This document shows, in pieces, positions 1-7,467 of a stretch of 12,111 nucleotides of DNA. The position numbers and the translations under genes were made by a program. The stretch comes from an uncultured Lachnospiraceae bacterium (lineage in GTDB: Bacteria > Bacillota_A > Clostridia > Lachnospirales > Lachnospiraceae): positions 1-12,111 of the forward strand of contig CAJUGZ010000122.1 of the NCBI GenBank assembly GCA_910585855.1. Direction: 5' to 3'. Below the pieces are notes generated by a model. The model was given only the letters and a program-made list of their open reading frames with translations. It was not told the DNA's origin and made no database searches. Each line of letters starts with the position of its first letter. Position 1 is the stretch's first letter.

Positions 1-54
1 TGCTTTTTGGAAACCGGAACAGCAGGCTGCCCATCGTTTTCGAATCTGGCGTCC
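1..54 (-). repeat. Family-1 dispersed repeat, copy A (left, inverted)
   Basis: This segment is the reverse complement of 11871-11924 at 52 of 54 positions; the two mismatches are adjacent. A more diverged copy at 3382-3425 is also inverted relative to it. The match runs right up to base 1, so the repeat probably continues to the left of the window. The outer motif GGCGTCC (GGACGCC on the other strand) is shared with the second repeat family at 9109-9696. It lies just upstream of the first recombinase gene. It could be a dispersed palindromic repeat or a recombination site; sequence alone does not decide. Confidence 0.85.
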
Positions 55-99
55 TTTTTGAGAAAATTAAAATTTAAAATTTTTGTTAGGGGGAATTTG

Positions 100-1638
100 G
101 TGATTGCTTTTTATATGAGGCTTTCTGATGAAGATACCTGTGAAGGAGAAAGCTGCAGTATTCAGAATCAGAGAGATTTGTTATATGATTTTGTTCGGAT
201 GCATCGGGAGTTTTTGGGATGTAAGATAGTGGAATTTTGTGATGATGGGTATAGTGGGATGAATTTTTGTCGTCCCGGAGTTCAAAAATTGCTTTCTCTT
301 GCCGGAAATACAATAACATGTATTATGGTAAAGGATTTTTCTCGATTTGGGCGTAATTTGATTGAAGTGGGAAATTATTTGGATCAGGTTTTTCCGCTTT
401 TGGGAGTGCGTTTTATTGCTGTAAATGAGAATTATGACAGTGGAAAAAGTCGAGGCAGTTCGGTTGGGTTAGAGGTATCGTTAAAGGCAATGATTGGTGA
501 GATGTACAGCAGGGATATATCGGAAAAGATTCGCTGTGTGCAGCGGGTGAAGATGCAAAGGGGAGAATATCTTTGTGCGATTGCTTTTTATGGGTATCGG
601 CGGTCGCAGACAGAGAAGAATAAATTGGTGATTGATGAACCTGCGGCAGAGGTTGTGCGCCGGATTTTTTCTATGGCGGCGGAAGGGATTTCTGCTGTGG
701 AAATTGCTTCTAGATTGAATCGGGATAAGATAGCTTCGCCGTTAATGTATCGAAGGGAAAATAATACAGATAAAATAAGGGGATGGAATACGGCGGGGAC
801 AATTACTTATTGGACACAGGAGAGTGTAAGACGGATTTTATCGGATGAGCGGTATACTGGTTGTTTGATTAGTGGTAAGAGAAGAACGGATTTATTGACA
901 AAGGAAACGAAGGCTGTTCATAAGTCAGAGTGGATTGTAGTGGAAAATACACAGGAAGCGATTGTATCAAAAGAGTTATTTGGACAGGTGCAGAGAAAAG
1001 AATTATATGAAAAAAATTTTGGATTAGATAAAAAGTCTGGACTGAATAAAAGGCAGAAGCGGAGAGGTTATAGTTTTTTTCAGTGTGCTTATTGTGGCAG
1101 AACACTGCAGCGATCAAGAGGGAAAGAGGCTTATTTTTTTTGTCCTACGAAAAAGACGGTTTCTGATATTTTTTGTAAAGATATTCGAATAATGGAAAGG
1201 GATTTGGAAAGAGTTTTGTTTTGTTCTTTTCGGATGCAGGTACAGTGGAAGGGACAGTTTGTTTTTCGAGAGAAGCAGCGGGTAGAAAAGGAATTGCAAA
1301 GGGCGGAAAAAAGGTATCAGATGGAGAGAAAAAGGTATAAAACATTGCAGATGGTTATATTTGAGGAATATGCAAAAGGGCATATTTTGCAGCAGGAGTA
1401 TTTGACCCGGAAAAAGGAGGCAGAAAAGCAGCAAAAAGAATTGGAGAGGCAGTATGATGAATTGGAAAAATGGTATCGGGAGTTGTTGAAACGGGTAGTA
1501 TTATTGCAAAGTGATGGTATGGATTGGGGAGGAGAGATTGGAAACGAGCAAAAGAGGGAATTGTTAAAGGAGTTGGTACAGACGGTTTGGGTTAGTAAAT
1601 CGGATAGAATAGAGATTGTCTGGAAATTTAGAGAATAG
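100..1638 (+). CDS. Large serine recombinase A (recombinase family protein)
   Basis: A 512-residue site-specific recombinase of the large serine family, which cuts and rejoins DNA through a 5'-phosphoserine link. In order: the resolvase catalytic domain (about 1-150) with FYMRLS (catalytic Ser9), DDGYSG near 48-53, VKDFSRFGRN near 77-86 and the helix motif YSRDISEKI; the Recombinase DNA-binding domain (about 165-300); a zinc ribbon with Cys329, Cys332, Cys348 and Cys359; then a long charged coiled-coil segment and a basic beta-rich tail. I chose the GTG at 100 because AGGGGG (88-93) sits 6 nt upstream and the start then aligns with recombinase B; the frame is open to a TTG at 7, but that lies inside a repeat. 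It is followed 9 nt later by a short ORF and then by recombinase B, so these are probably co-transcribed. Target and directionality are unknown. No clear promoter was found between the repeat and the gene. Confidence 0.9.
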   Translation: MIAFYMRLSDEDTCEGESCSIQNQRDLLYDFVRMHREFLGCKIVEFCDDGYSGMNFCRPGVQKLLSLAGNTITCIMVKDFSRFGRNLIEVGNYLDQVFPLLGVRFIAVNENYDSGKSRGSSVGLEVSLKAMIGEMYSRDISEKIRCVQRVKMQRGEYLCAIAFYGYRRSQTEKNKLVIDEPAAEVVRRIFSMAAEGISAVEIASRLNRDKIASPLMYRRENNTDKIRGWNTAGTITYWTQESVRRILSDERYTGCLISGKRRTDLLTKETKAVHKSEWIVVENTQEAIVSKELFGQVQRKELYEKNFGLDKKSGLNKRQKRRGYSFFQCAYCGRTLQRSRGKEAYFFCPTKKTVSDIFCKDIRIMERDLERVLFCSFRMQVQWKGQFVFREKQRVEKELQRAEKRYQMERKRYKTLQMVIFEEYAKGHILQQEYLTRKKEAEKQQKELERQYDELEKWYRELLKRVVLLQSDGMDWGGEIGNEQKRELLKELVQTVWVSKSDRIEIVWKFRE

Positions 1639-1647
1639 GATAAAGTT

Positions 1648-1851
1648 ATGCAGGGTACAACACAAGCAAATCGGGCTTATATAGGGGTACAAAGCTGCTG
1701 TAAATCGAAACAGTGTTTTTATAAAGGACAGAAACGCCAAAAGACGGCAAGAGCGGAATGGATAGAAACAGAATATGTTTACCCGGTGATTATTTCAGTT
1801 GAGTTATTTGAAGAAGTACAGAAAGTTCGATTAAAAGGTGAGGAAAGTTAG
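1648..1851 (+). CDS. Short ORF resembling a recombinase-domain fragment
   Basis: This 67-codon ORF lies between the two recombinase genes, 9 nt after the first and 11 nt before the second. Its protein (NRAYIGV, then KGQKRQKTARAEWIETEY, then PVIISVELFEEVQ) aligns by eye with residues about 248-300 of recombinase B (NREYLGN...KRRKTTTDQWIEIKGTHQAIIEKEQFELVQ) and the matching part of recombinase A. It is therefore the end of a Recombinase domain without catalytic domain, zinc ribbon or coiled coil. The conserved TH before the II motif is lost. AGGA at 1637-1640 gives a possible ribosome site overlapping the preceding stop. It is either a remnant of a deleted third recombinase whose frame survives, or a small DNA-binding accessory protein. 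I favour a remnant, but the clean frame and tight spacing leave the other reading open. Confidence 0.5.
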   Translation: MQGTTQANRAYIGVQSCCKSKQCFYKGQKRQKTARAEWIETEYVYPVIISVELFEEVQKVRLKGEES

Positions 1852-1862
1852 GGGGAGAAAAT

Positions 1863-3335
1863 ATGCTGGCATTTTATCTGCGTTTATCGAAGGCGGATAA
1901 AGAGGTAGAAGAGAGTAATAGTATTCAGTCACAAAGAGAACTTTTGCAGCAAAGTTTAGGGGATTATGGGCTTTTGAAGGAAGAAGTAGCAGAATATATT
2001 GATGATGGATATAGTGGAAAGAATTTTGATCGTCCGGGGATTAAGAGGCTTTTTTCGGATATAGAATATGGGCGGATTCAGGTAGTTTTGGTAAAGGATT
2101 TTTCGAGGTTTGGGAGGAATTATAAAAAGGTTAGTGATTATATAGAGAAAAGGTTTTTGGAAAAGGGAATTCGTTTTATCGCTGTAAACAATGGATATGA
2201 CAGAAACCCAAACGATGCTGTGATATGTAATGGTTTTAACAGGCAAAGTGACAGTGGAATTTGTATGATACAGAATATATTGGATGATTATTCTAGTGAG
2301 GAGGGTTCAAAGAAGATCAAACAGGCTTTGCTTCAGAGAAGGAAAGAGGGAAATTATCTTGCGCCATTTGCACCATATGGCTATAAAAAGGATATGATAG
2401 ATCCAAAGCATTTGGTAATAGATTTAGAAGCGGCTGAGATCGTGAGGTTAATTTTTCAGATGCATAGCGAGGGAAAGAGTGGAGGAGAGATTGCCAGATA
2501 TTTAAACAGCAGGCAGATCCCTTCTCCTCTTGACTATAGAAATGGCAAAGAGGGAGAACATATTTGGCAGTCAGAAGTGATTTGGGCAATTCTTCACAAT
2601 CGGGAGTATTTAGGAAATTTGGTAATTGGAAAGTATCAGACGGTTCAGACAGGAAGCAGAAAACGCAGAAAAACAACAACAGATCAATGGATCGAAATAA
2701 AAGGGACACATCAGGCAATTATAGAGAAGGAACAATTTGAATTGGTACAGATAAAAGAGTATCAGCAGAAAGAGGGAAAGAAAAGAGAAGAAGAGAAAAT
2801 AAAAGATTCTTTTTTCTTTCATTTAAAGGGAATGGTGGTTTGCGGCGGGTGTGGGCATAAGATGAAAAGAAAAGGGCAAAAAAGTTCTTATTTTTTCTGT
2901 AAATATTATTATTATAATAGAAATCCGCTTTGTATAAAAAGTGGTATAAAAGAGGAACAGCTTTTTAAAATAATAGAGCAGGTTTTAGAGAAAAATGTGC
3001 ATGGATTTCATAGGGCATCAAGTTATCGGCAGTACCAGAATTATAATCAAAGGAAGCGGGAAAGCTGGAGAGCAGAACAAGAGAGATTGGAAAGACGAAG
3101 AAAGGCAGAACGGTATTTTTTTTATGAAAGCTGGAAATCCAGCAGGATCTGTGAAGGAGATTATAATAAAAAAATAGAAGAGCAGAAACAGAAATATAAA
3201 AGGATACCCAAAAAAGAGATACAAAATTTAGAAGAACCAATATTTTTTGCAGGGTTTCTTAGAGAAATAATTATAGAGATCCTTGTTTTTTCATATGGAA
3301 AGATAATGATTCGGTTTCGAATGAGAAAGGGATAA
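1863..3335 (+). CDS. Large serine recombinase B (recombinase family protein)
   Basis: A 490-residue large serine recombinase, paralogous to recombinase A. The resolvase domain has FYLRLS (catalytic Ser9), DDGYSGKNFDRPG near 47-59 and VKDFSRFGRN near 77-86. The Recombinase domain spans about 160-300, and the zinc ribbon uses Cys327, Cys330, Cys346 and Cys357, followed by an Arg/Glu-rich coiled coil and a beta-rich tail ending IMIRFRMRKG. The ATG at 1863 has AGGGGG 7 nt upstream, overlapping the stop of the 67-codon ORF; this is the same ribosome site as recombinase A uses. One oddity is the linker helix: recombinases A and C have Y(S/A)RDIS, whereas here it reads YSSEEGSKKIK, and the preceding loop also differs. 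Two adjacent large recombinases recall staphylococcal CcrA/CcrB, which act together, but joint action here is inference. Confidence 0.9.
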   Translation: MLAFYLRLSKADKEVEESNSIQSQRELLQQSLGDYGLLKEEVAEYIDDGYSGKNFDRPGIKRLFSDIEYGRIQVVLVKDFSRFGRNYKKVSDYIEKRFLEKGIRFIAVNNGYDRNPNDAVICNGFNRQSDSGICMIQNILDDYSSEEGSKKIKQALLQRRKEGNYLAPFAPYGYKKDMIDPKHLVIDLEAAEIVRLIFQMHSEGKSGGEIARYLNSRQIPSPLDYRNGKEGEHIWQSEVIWAILHNREYLGNLVIGKYQTVQTGSRKRRKTTTDQWIEIKGTHQAIIEKEQFELVQIKEYQQKEGKKREEEKIKDSFFFHLKGMVVCGGCGHKMKRKGQKSSYFFCKYYYYNRNPLCIKSGIKEEQLFKIIEQVLEKNVHGFHRASSYRQYQNYNQRKRESWRAEQERLERRRKAERYFFYESWKSSRICEGDYNKKIEEQKQKYKRIPKKEIQNLEEPIFFAGFLREIIIEILVFSYGKIMIRFRMRKG

Positions 3336-3379
3336 AAAAACTGATATATTATGATAAAAGACGAAGAAGGTTTTCAATG

Positions 3380-3441
3380 GAGGACGCTAGATGCGAAACC
3401 CCTAGGCAGCCTGCTGTTCCGGTTTACAATCTGGCATCCTC
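3380..3441 (+). repeat. Family-1 palindromic repeat, copy B, between recombinase B and the GH1 gene
   Basis: A 62-bp unit with 21-bp ends: 3380-3400 and the reverse complement of 3421-3441 agree at 16 of 21 positions, both beginning GAGGA and ending AAACC. The ends enclose a 20-bp core containing CCTAGG and GCAGCCTGCTG. Bases 3382-3425 match 11871-11914 at 37 of 44 positions, the last 21 being identical, and are inverted relative to copy A. The end motif is echoed once more just outside (CATCCTCT at 3435-3442 and 3445-3452). It may fold as a hairpin at the 3' end of the recombinase transcript, but lacks the T-run of an intrinsic terminator. Confidence 0.75.
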
Positions 3442-3480
3442 TAACATCCTCTCTCCAAAAGATTTTTTGAAGAAAAGATA

Positions 3481-3509
3481 TTGCTTTATAAAAGAAAAGC
3501 ATGTATACT
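3481..3509 (+). promoter_or_regulatory. Probable housekeeping promoter of the GH1 gene
   Basis: TTGCTT (3481-3486) and TATACT (3504-3509) are separated by exactly 17 bp, a good sigma-A-type arrangement in an AT-rich intergenic region. It would give a leader of about 100 nt before the GH1 start. It is the best promoter match in this gap. Confidence 0.65.
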
Positions 3510-3555
3510 TAATTTAAGCTAAATATTTTAACTAAATAATTTTATTAAATTAAGT
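3507..3555 (+). promoter_or_regulatory. Inverted repeat in the GH1 leader, possible operator or RNA hairpin
   Basis: ACTTAATTTA (3507-3516) is the exact reverse complement of TAAATTAAGT (3546-3555), with 29 bp between. It begins within the -10 box and covers the expected transcription start. A repressor site or leader stem-loop would fit a sugar-inducible gene. The region is very AT-rich, so a chance match is possible. Confidence 0.35.
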
Positions 3556-3617
3556 TATAAAATGAAAAACAAAGAATGTTTATTAGTGGTAAAAAGGAAA
3601 CCAGAAGGAGGAGAGAG

Positions 3618-4976
3618 ATGGGATTTTCAAAAGATTTTGTATGGGGTGCAGCAACCAGTGCCTATCAGATTGAGGGAATGACGCAAGGAGAGGGAAAGGG
3701 GGAACATATTTGGGATATTTATACAAAAGAACCGGGACATATTTTAGAAGGACATACAGGTGATATTGCTTGTGATCATTATCATCGGTTTCGTGAAGAT
3801 ATTAAATTAATGAAAGAAATCGGATTAAAAGCGTATCGTTTTTCGGTGGATTGGTCTAGGGTTCTGCCGGAAGGGGTTGGAGCGGTAAATGAAAAAGGGA
3901 TTGCATTTTATAGTGAATTGATAGATGAACTTTTAAAAAATGAGATTGAACCTTATCTGACATTGTATCATTGGGAATTGCCCTATGAATTATATAAGCG
4001 TGGAGGGTGGATGAATCCTGAGATAGTAGAGTGGTTTGGTGCTTATGCCAAACTGATTGCAGAGCGGTTTAGTGACAGAGTAAGGCATTTTTTTACATTA
4101 AATGAACCGCAGTGTTTTGTGGGATTGGGGTTTTTAAGGGGAGAACATGCACCCGGAATACAAGCACCGATAAGAGACACTTTTGAGATGGCACATCAGG
4201 TATTGAAAGCACATGGAAGGGCAGTACAGATGCTTCGGCAGTATGCGAAACAGCCAGTTTGGATTGGATATGCGCCGACTGGATCGATGTGTTATCCTGA
4301 AACAGATACGCCAGAGGATATAGAGGTAGCCAGACAGATGCTGTTTTCTTTGCAGACGAATAAAAGGAATTGGACATGGAATGTATCTTGGTGGTCGGAT
4401 CCGGTTTTGCTTGGACATTATCCAGAGGAAGGCTTAAAACTTTATGAAGCATATCTTCCAAAGATAACAGAGGAAGACAGGAAGCTGATTGCAGAGCCGA
4501 TTGACTTTTATGGTCAAAATATCTATAACGGAAGATGTGTTCGTATGGGAAAGGAAGGAAAACCGGAGGAAGTACAGCGCTATGCAGGATTTCCTAAGAC
4601 GGCAATAGACTGGCCAGTGACGCCGAAATGTCTTTACTGGGGATCGAAATTTTTATATGAGCGCTATAAAAAGCCGATTTATATTACAGAAAATGGGCTT
4701 TCCTGTCATGATACGGTATCATTGGACGGAAAAGTACATGATCCAAATCGAATTGATTTTTTAGCCCGTTATCTGCATGAATTAAAAAGGGCAGCGGATG
4801 AGGTGGATATAAGGGGATATTTCCAATGGTCACTGATGGACAATTTTGAATGGGCAAAGGGATATACCGAGCGGTTTGGATTGATCTATGTGGATTATCG
4901 GACACAGCAGAGAATTTTAAAGGATTCAGCTTTTTGGTATCGGGATATCATTCAGACAAATGGAGAAGGACTATAG
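3618..4976 (+). CDS. GH1 family beta-glucosidase
   Basis: A 452-residue glycoside hydrolase family 1 enzyme that releases glucose from beta-glucosides such as cellobiose by the retaining mechanism; it has no signal peptide, so it should act in the cytoplasm. Landmarks are the N-terminal FVWGAATSAYQIEG (substrate-binding Gln17), WSRVLPEG near 79-86, TLNEP with acid/base Glu163, ITENG with nucleophile Glu358, and WSLMDNFEWAKGY near 404-416. The NFEW form (Glu411) is typical of enzymes for unphosphorylated glucosides, not 6-phospho-beta-glucosidases. The ATG at 3618 has AAGGAGG (3605-3611) 6 nt upstream, so it is preferred over an in-frame ATG 42 nt earlier without such a site. The length is normal for the family. 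It has its own promoter and terminator and no sugar transporter or regulator beside it, so it looks like a one-gene unit set between recombinase genes. Confidence 0.95.
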   Translation: MGFSKDFVWGAATSAYQIEGMTQGEGKGEHIWDIYTKEPGHILEGHTGDIACDHYHRFREDIKLMKEIGLKAYRFSVDWSRVLPEGVGAVNEKGIAFYSELIDELLKNEIEPYLTLYHWELPYELYKRGGWMNPEIVEWFGAYAKLIAERFSDRVRHFFTLNEPQCFVGLGFLRGEHAPGIQAPIRDTFEMAHQVLKAHGRAVQMLRQYAKQPVWIGYAPTGSMCYPETDTPEDIEVARQMLFSLQTNKRNWTWNVSWWSDPVLLGHYPEEGLKLYEAYLPKITEEDRKLIAEPIDFYGQNIYNGRCVRMGKEGKPEEVQRYAGFPKTAIDWPVTPKCLYWGSKFLYERYKKPIYITENGLSCHDTVSLDGKVHDPNRIDFLARYLHELKRAADEVDIRGYFQWSLMDNFEWAKGYTERFGLIYVDYRTQQRILKDSAFWYRDIIQTNGEGL

Positions 4977-5065
4977 TTTATAATTAAATTAATTAAGTAA
5001 GAAATTTTTTGTAAAATGTATAAGATAATTATATGGATCATATAGTAATAATAAGAAAAGCAGCG

Positions 5066-5118
5066 AAAAAGACAGTCGTATTAAGAAAGATTTGGTACTT
5101 AATGCGGCTGTCTTTTTT
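5066..5118 (+). terminator. Strong intrinsic terminator after the GH1 gene
   Basis: Left arm 5066-5085 and right arm 5098-5117 pair along 20 bp with two G-U wobbles and a 12-nt loop, followed by a run of T. The A-run at the left arm means it could also stop transcription from the other strand. It ends only 19 nt before the small ORF at 5137, so that ORF and recombinase C either have a start site hidden in or near the stem or depend on read-through. Confidence 0.88.
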
Positions 5119-5136
5119 TAAAGAGAGTGGAAAGAA

Positions 5137-5316
5137 ATGAAAGAAAAGGAAGAGATTGTATTAGAACCTACAGAAGATCCTTGTTGTTATCGATATGGGG
5201 AGTATCAAATCGAAGTAGAATTTTCCCCGGATGGACCGACTTTTTTAGAAGCTATGCAGCAGTATATAGAGAGAAAATTGGATGGGTTAATGGATGAAGA
5301 AACAGACGACTTATAG
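5137..5316 (+). CDS. Small acidic protein overlapping recombinase C
   Basis: A 59-codon ORF encoding an acidic protein (MKEKEEIVLEPTEDPCCYRYGEYQIEVEF, then a Pro-Gly turn and FLEAMQQYIERKLDGLMDEE). It suggests a short beta segment followed by an amphipathic helix. The last 23 nt overlap the start of recombinase C in another frame, so the two are probably translationally coupled. The ribosome site is weak (purine-rich AGAGAGTGGAAAG just upstream). I do not recognise the family. The position just ahead of a large serine recombinase would suit an accessory or directionality factor, but nothing in the sequence demonstrates that. Confidence 0.6.
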   Translation: MKEKEEIVLEPTEDPCCYRYGEYQIEVEFSPDGPTFLEAMQQYIERKLDGLMDEETDDL

Positions 5317-6811
5317 AGCAGCACTTTATCTTCGGGTGTCAAAGGAGGAGAATACTTCCTTTCGAAACAGCATTGAAAATCAAAAGCAGTTTCTTGTGGA
5401 ATATTTAAAAAATATGCCGGATGTTTCTATCTATGATTGTTATGCAGACAATGGCTATTCGGGGCTTATATTTGAGGAACGTCCCGGATTTTTGCGAATG
5501 TGGGAAGATATTATCAGTCATAAAGTAAATATGGTAGTGGTAAAGGATTTATCACGTTTTGGAAGGGAACATATAAAAACAGATACTTATATTCAGAAAA
5601 TTTTTCCTTCTCTTGGGGTTCGTTTTTTGGCAGCAGCCGATTCGTATGACAGTCTGTTTGCAAAAGAGGGAGAACAAAATTTGCTGCTGCCGGTTAAAAA
5701 TTTTATCAATGATCAATATGCAAGGGATATTTCTATTAAAATTCGTTCCAGTCAGGAAGCAATGCGCCGAACTGGGATTTGTGCAAAGGCATATGTTTCG
5801 TATGGATATCAAAAAAAACAAGGCAGGCTCTATCCTGATTTAGAAAGTGCCAGAGTGGTCAGGCTGATTTTTTTATTAAAGCTGGAGGGAAAAAGCGCAA
5901 ATGAGATAGCCAAGCAATTAAATATATGGGGAATCTCTTCTCCGGCAGAATTTCGGCGGGAGCAGGGACATCCTTATTATACCGGATTTCAGGAACAGGA
6001 GATAGCAAGGTGGTCTGGGAGAAGTGTGGATCGAATTTTAAAAGACTCTGTTTATACCGGGGTATTGGAACAGGGGAAACGAAAGAGAATCTCCTATAAA
6101 GTACAAAAGGTAGTTTGGACCAAAAAAGAAGAGTGGAGTGTGGTAAAAGGAACACATACAGCGATTATCTCTAAAGCAATCTATCAATTAGTACAGCAGA
6201 TTTCTCTTTTGGATCTGAGGCGTGCATCCGGGCAGAGTGAGCCGTATCTATTTTCAGGACTTCTTTTTTGCAAAGACTGCGGACGGGCAATGATTCGACG
6301 AAACGGCAGCTTGAAAGGGAGTACTTACCTTTGCTCGTCTTATCAGAAAGGGCTTGGATGCAGCAGACATGCTGTTCTAGAAATACAGATATTTCAAATA
6401 GTACTTTCTATTTTAGAGCCATATCAAAGTCAATTTTTAGCAGCAGAAAAAACAATGCAGGAAAAAGCACAAAAAAGAAGAAAAAACAAAATATGGAATA
6501 TTTTTATAGAAAAAAATTTAGAAAAGATAGAAAGATATAAAAGACGTATGGAACAGGCAAAAGAAGATTTTCTCCAAGGAAAGCTGCAGCAAAGCGACTA
6601 TATGCAATATCAAGATATTTATTTGAAAGAACAGGAGTATTTAAAACAGGCAAATTTTCTCTGTGAGCAAGAAAAAAGAAAGAGAGAAATAGAAAATCAG
6701 AGAAGCAAAGCCATACCGGATCGCCTATGGGTGGTACTGCTGATTGATAAAATTGAGATATTTCAGAAGAAAAAAATTAGGATTTCCTTTCGTTTTCGGA
6801 TGGATATATAG
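5294..6811 (+). CDS. Large serine recombinase C (recombinase family protein)
   Basis: A 505-residue large serine recombinase. The resolvase domain has LYLRVS (catalytic Ser16), NGYSG near 53-57, VKDLSRFGRE near 83-92 and YARDISIKIRS near 142-152. A Recombinase domain follows (about 165-305), with paired RILKDSVYTG and THTAIIS motifs, then a zinc ribbon with Cys326, Cys329, Cys347 and Cys356. The C-terminal half is a lysine-rich coiled coil with a helical hairpin (EKIERYKRRMEQAKEDFLQG) and a beta-rich tail (IRISFRFRMDI) like those of recombinases A and B. The ATG at 5294 falls inside the upstream small ORF and lacks a strong ribosome site, which supports coupled translation. All catalytic landmarks are intact. 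It has the same domain plan as A and B but is clearly diverged from both, so it is not a recent duplicate. Confidence 0.92.
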   Translation: MKKQTTYRAALYLRVSKEENTSFRNSIENQKQFLVEYLKNMPDVSIYDCYADNGYSGLIFEERPGFLRMWEDIISHKVNMVVVKDLSRFGREHIKTDTYIQKIFPSLGVRFLAAADSYDSLFAKEGEQNLLLPVKNFINDQYARDISIKIRSSQEAMRRTGICAKAYVSYGYQKKQGRLYPDLESARVVRLIFLLKLEGKSANEIAKQLNIWGISSPAEFRREQGHPYYTGFQEQEIARWSGRSVDRILKDSVYTGVLEQGKRKRISYKVQKVVWTKKEEWSVVKGTHTAIISKAIYQLVQQISLLDLRRASGQSEPYLFSGLLFCKDCGRAMIRRNGSLKGSTYLCSSYQKGLGCSRHAVLEIQIFQIVLSILEPYQSQFLAAEKTMQEKAQKRRKNKIWNIFIEKNLEKIERYKRRMEQAKEDFLQGKLQQSDYMQYQDIYLKEQEYLKQANFLCEQEKRKREIENQRSKAIPDRLWVVLLIDKIEIFQKKKIRISFRFRMDI

Positions 6812-6829
6812 AAAAAAATTTGTTATAAT
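6801..6829 (+). promoter_or_regulatory. Extended -10 promoter for the sigma-factor operon
   Basis: TGTTATAAT (6821-6829) carries a perfect TATAAT and the upstream TG of an extended -10 element. TGGATA (6801-6806) lies 17 bp upstream as a 4-of-6 match to the -35 box. The -35 overlaps the last codons of recombinase C. Transcription would begin near 6836, leaving a leader of about 70 nt before the sigma gene. Confidence 0.65.
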
Positions 6830-6906
6830 AAACATGAATTTTTGGTCTTTGTTTTGTCGGATCAGGAGGGAACGCAACGAAAGGAGAAAAAACAGGGAGG
6901 GAAGCA

Positions 6907-7467
6907 GTGGAGGATACAGAGATTATTGAATTATACTGGCAGCGTTCGGAGATGGCAATAAAAGAAACAGACGGAAAGTATGGAAGCTACTGCAAAAGTA
7001 TTGTACACAATATTCTTCAAAACAGGGAAGATACTGAAGAGTGTATAAACGATACTTGGCTTCATACTTGGAATGCAATTCCGACAGAACGCCCTTATGA
7101 ATTTCGAACATGGCTTGGAAGAATTGCAAGGAATCTTGCATTAGATCGCTATAGAAAAATAACGGCAAAAAAGCGGGGCGGACATGAAGTAGATATTTTA
7201 ATATCAGAATTAGAAGACTGTATTCCGTCTGCGCAGACGGTAGAAAAGGAACTAGAAGATGCGGAGCTGGCTGGTTTAATTAGCAGTTTTTTAAAAAAAC
7301 AGAAAAAAGAGAGCCGTATGATATTTGTAAGACGTTATTATTATAGTGACTCTGTAAAACAGATCGCCGAACGTTTTGGAATGAGTGAGAGTAAGGTAAA
7401 ATCATCATTATTTCGAATCAGGAATGGATTAAAAGTATATTTAGAAAGGGAAGGAATTGTAATATGA
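6907..7467 (+). CDS. ECF-like RNA polymerase sigma factor
   Basis: A 186-residue sigma-70 family protein with only regions 2 and 4, as in ECF factors; it would direct RNA polymerase to its own promoter class. Region 2 covers about 25-85 (NREDTEECINDTWLHTWN, then FRTWLGRIARNLALDRYRK, the core-binding and -10 recognition part). Region 4 covers about 128-180 (IFVRRYYYSDSVKQIAERFGMSESKVKSSLFRIRNGL), with the helix-turn-helix near 149-172. The start is GTG at 6907, with AGGGAGG (6894-6900) 6 nt upstream. Its stop overlaps the start of the next gene as ATGA, the usual arrangement for a sigma factor and its membrane-bound regulator. Its target promoters and signal are unknown. Confidence 0.92.
   Translation: MEDTEIIELYWQRSEMAIKETDGKYGSYCKSIVHNILQNREDTEECINDTWLHTWNAIPTERPYEFRTWLGRIARNLALDRYRKITAKKRGGHEVDILISELEDCIPSAQTVEKELEDAELAGLISSFLKKQKKESRMIFVRRYYYSDSVKQIAERFGMSESKVKSSLFRIRNGLKVYLEREGIVI

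Noticed and set aside
7..99. N-terminal extension of recombinase A from a TTG at base 7
   Set aside because: The 31 extra residues are encoded largely by the repeat, do not resemble recombinase sequence, and the GTG at 100 has a proper ribosome site and aligns with recombinase B.
3576..3617. Earlier ATG for the GH1 protein
   Set aside because: It adds 14 residues not typical of GH1 and lacks a ribosome site, while ATG 3618 has AAGGAGG at correct spacing and starts the usual GH1 N-terminus.
4977..5065. Promoter for the small ORF and recombinase C upstream of the terminator
   Set aside because: TATAAG/GATAAT-like strings occur, but no -35 at a good distance was found, and the terminator would stop such a transcript.
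6744..6929. 61-codon + strand frame across the end of recombinase C and the sigma-gene leader
   Set aside because: It overlaps recombinase C, covers the promoter and ribosome site of the sigma gene, and its sequence is low-complexity basic.
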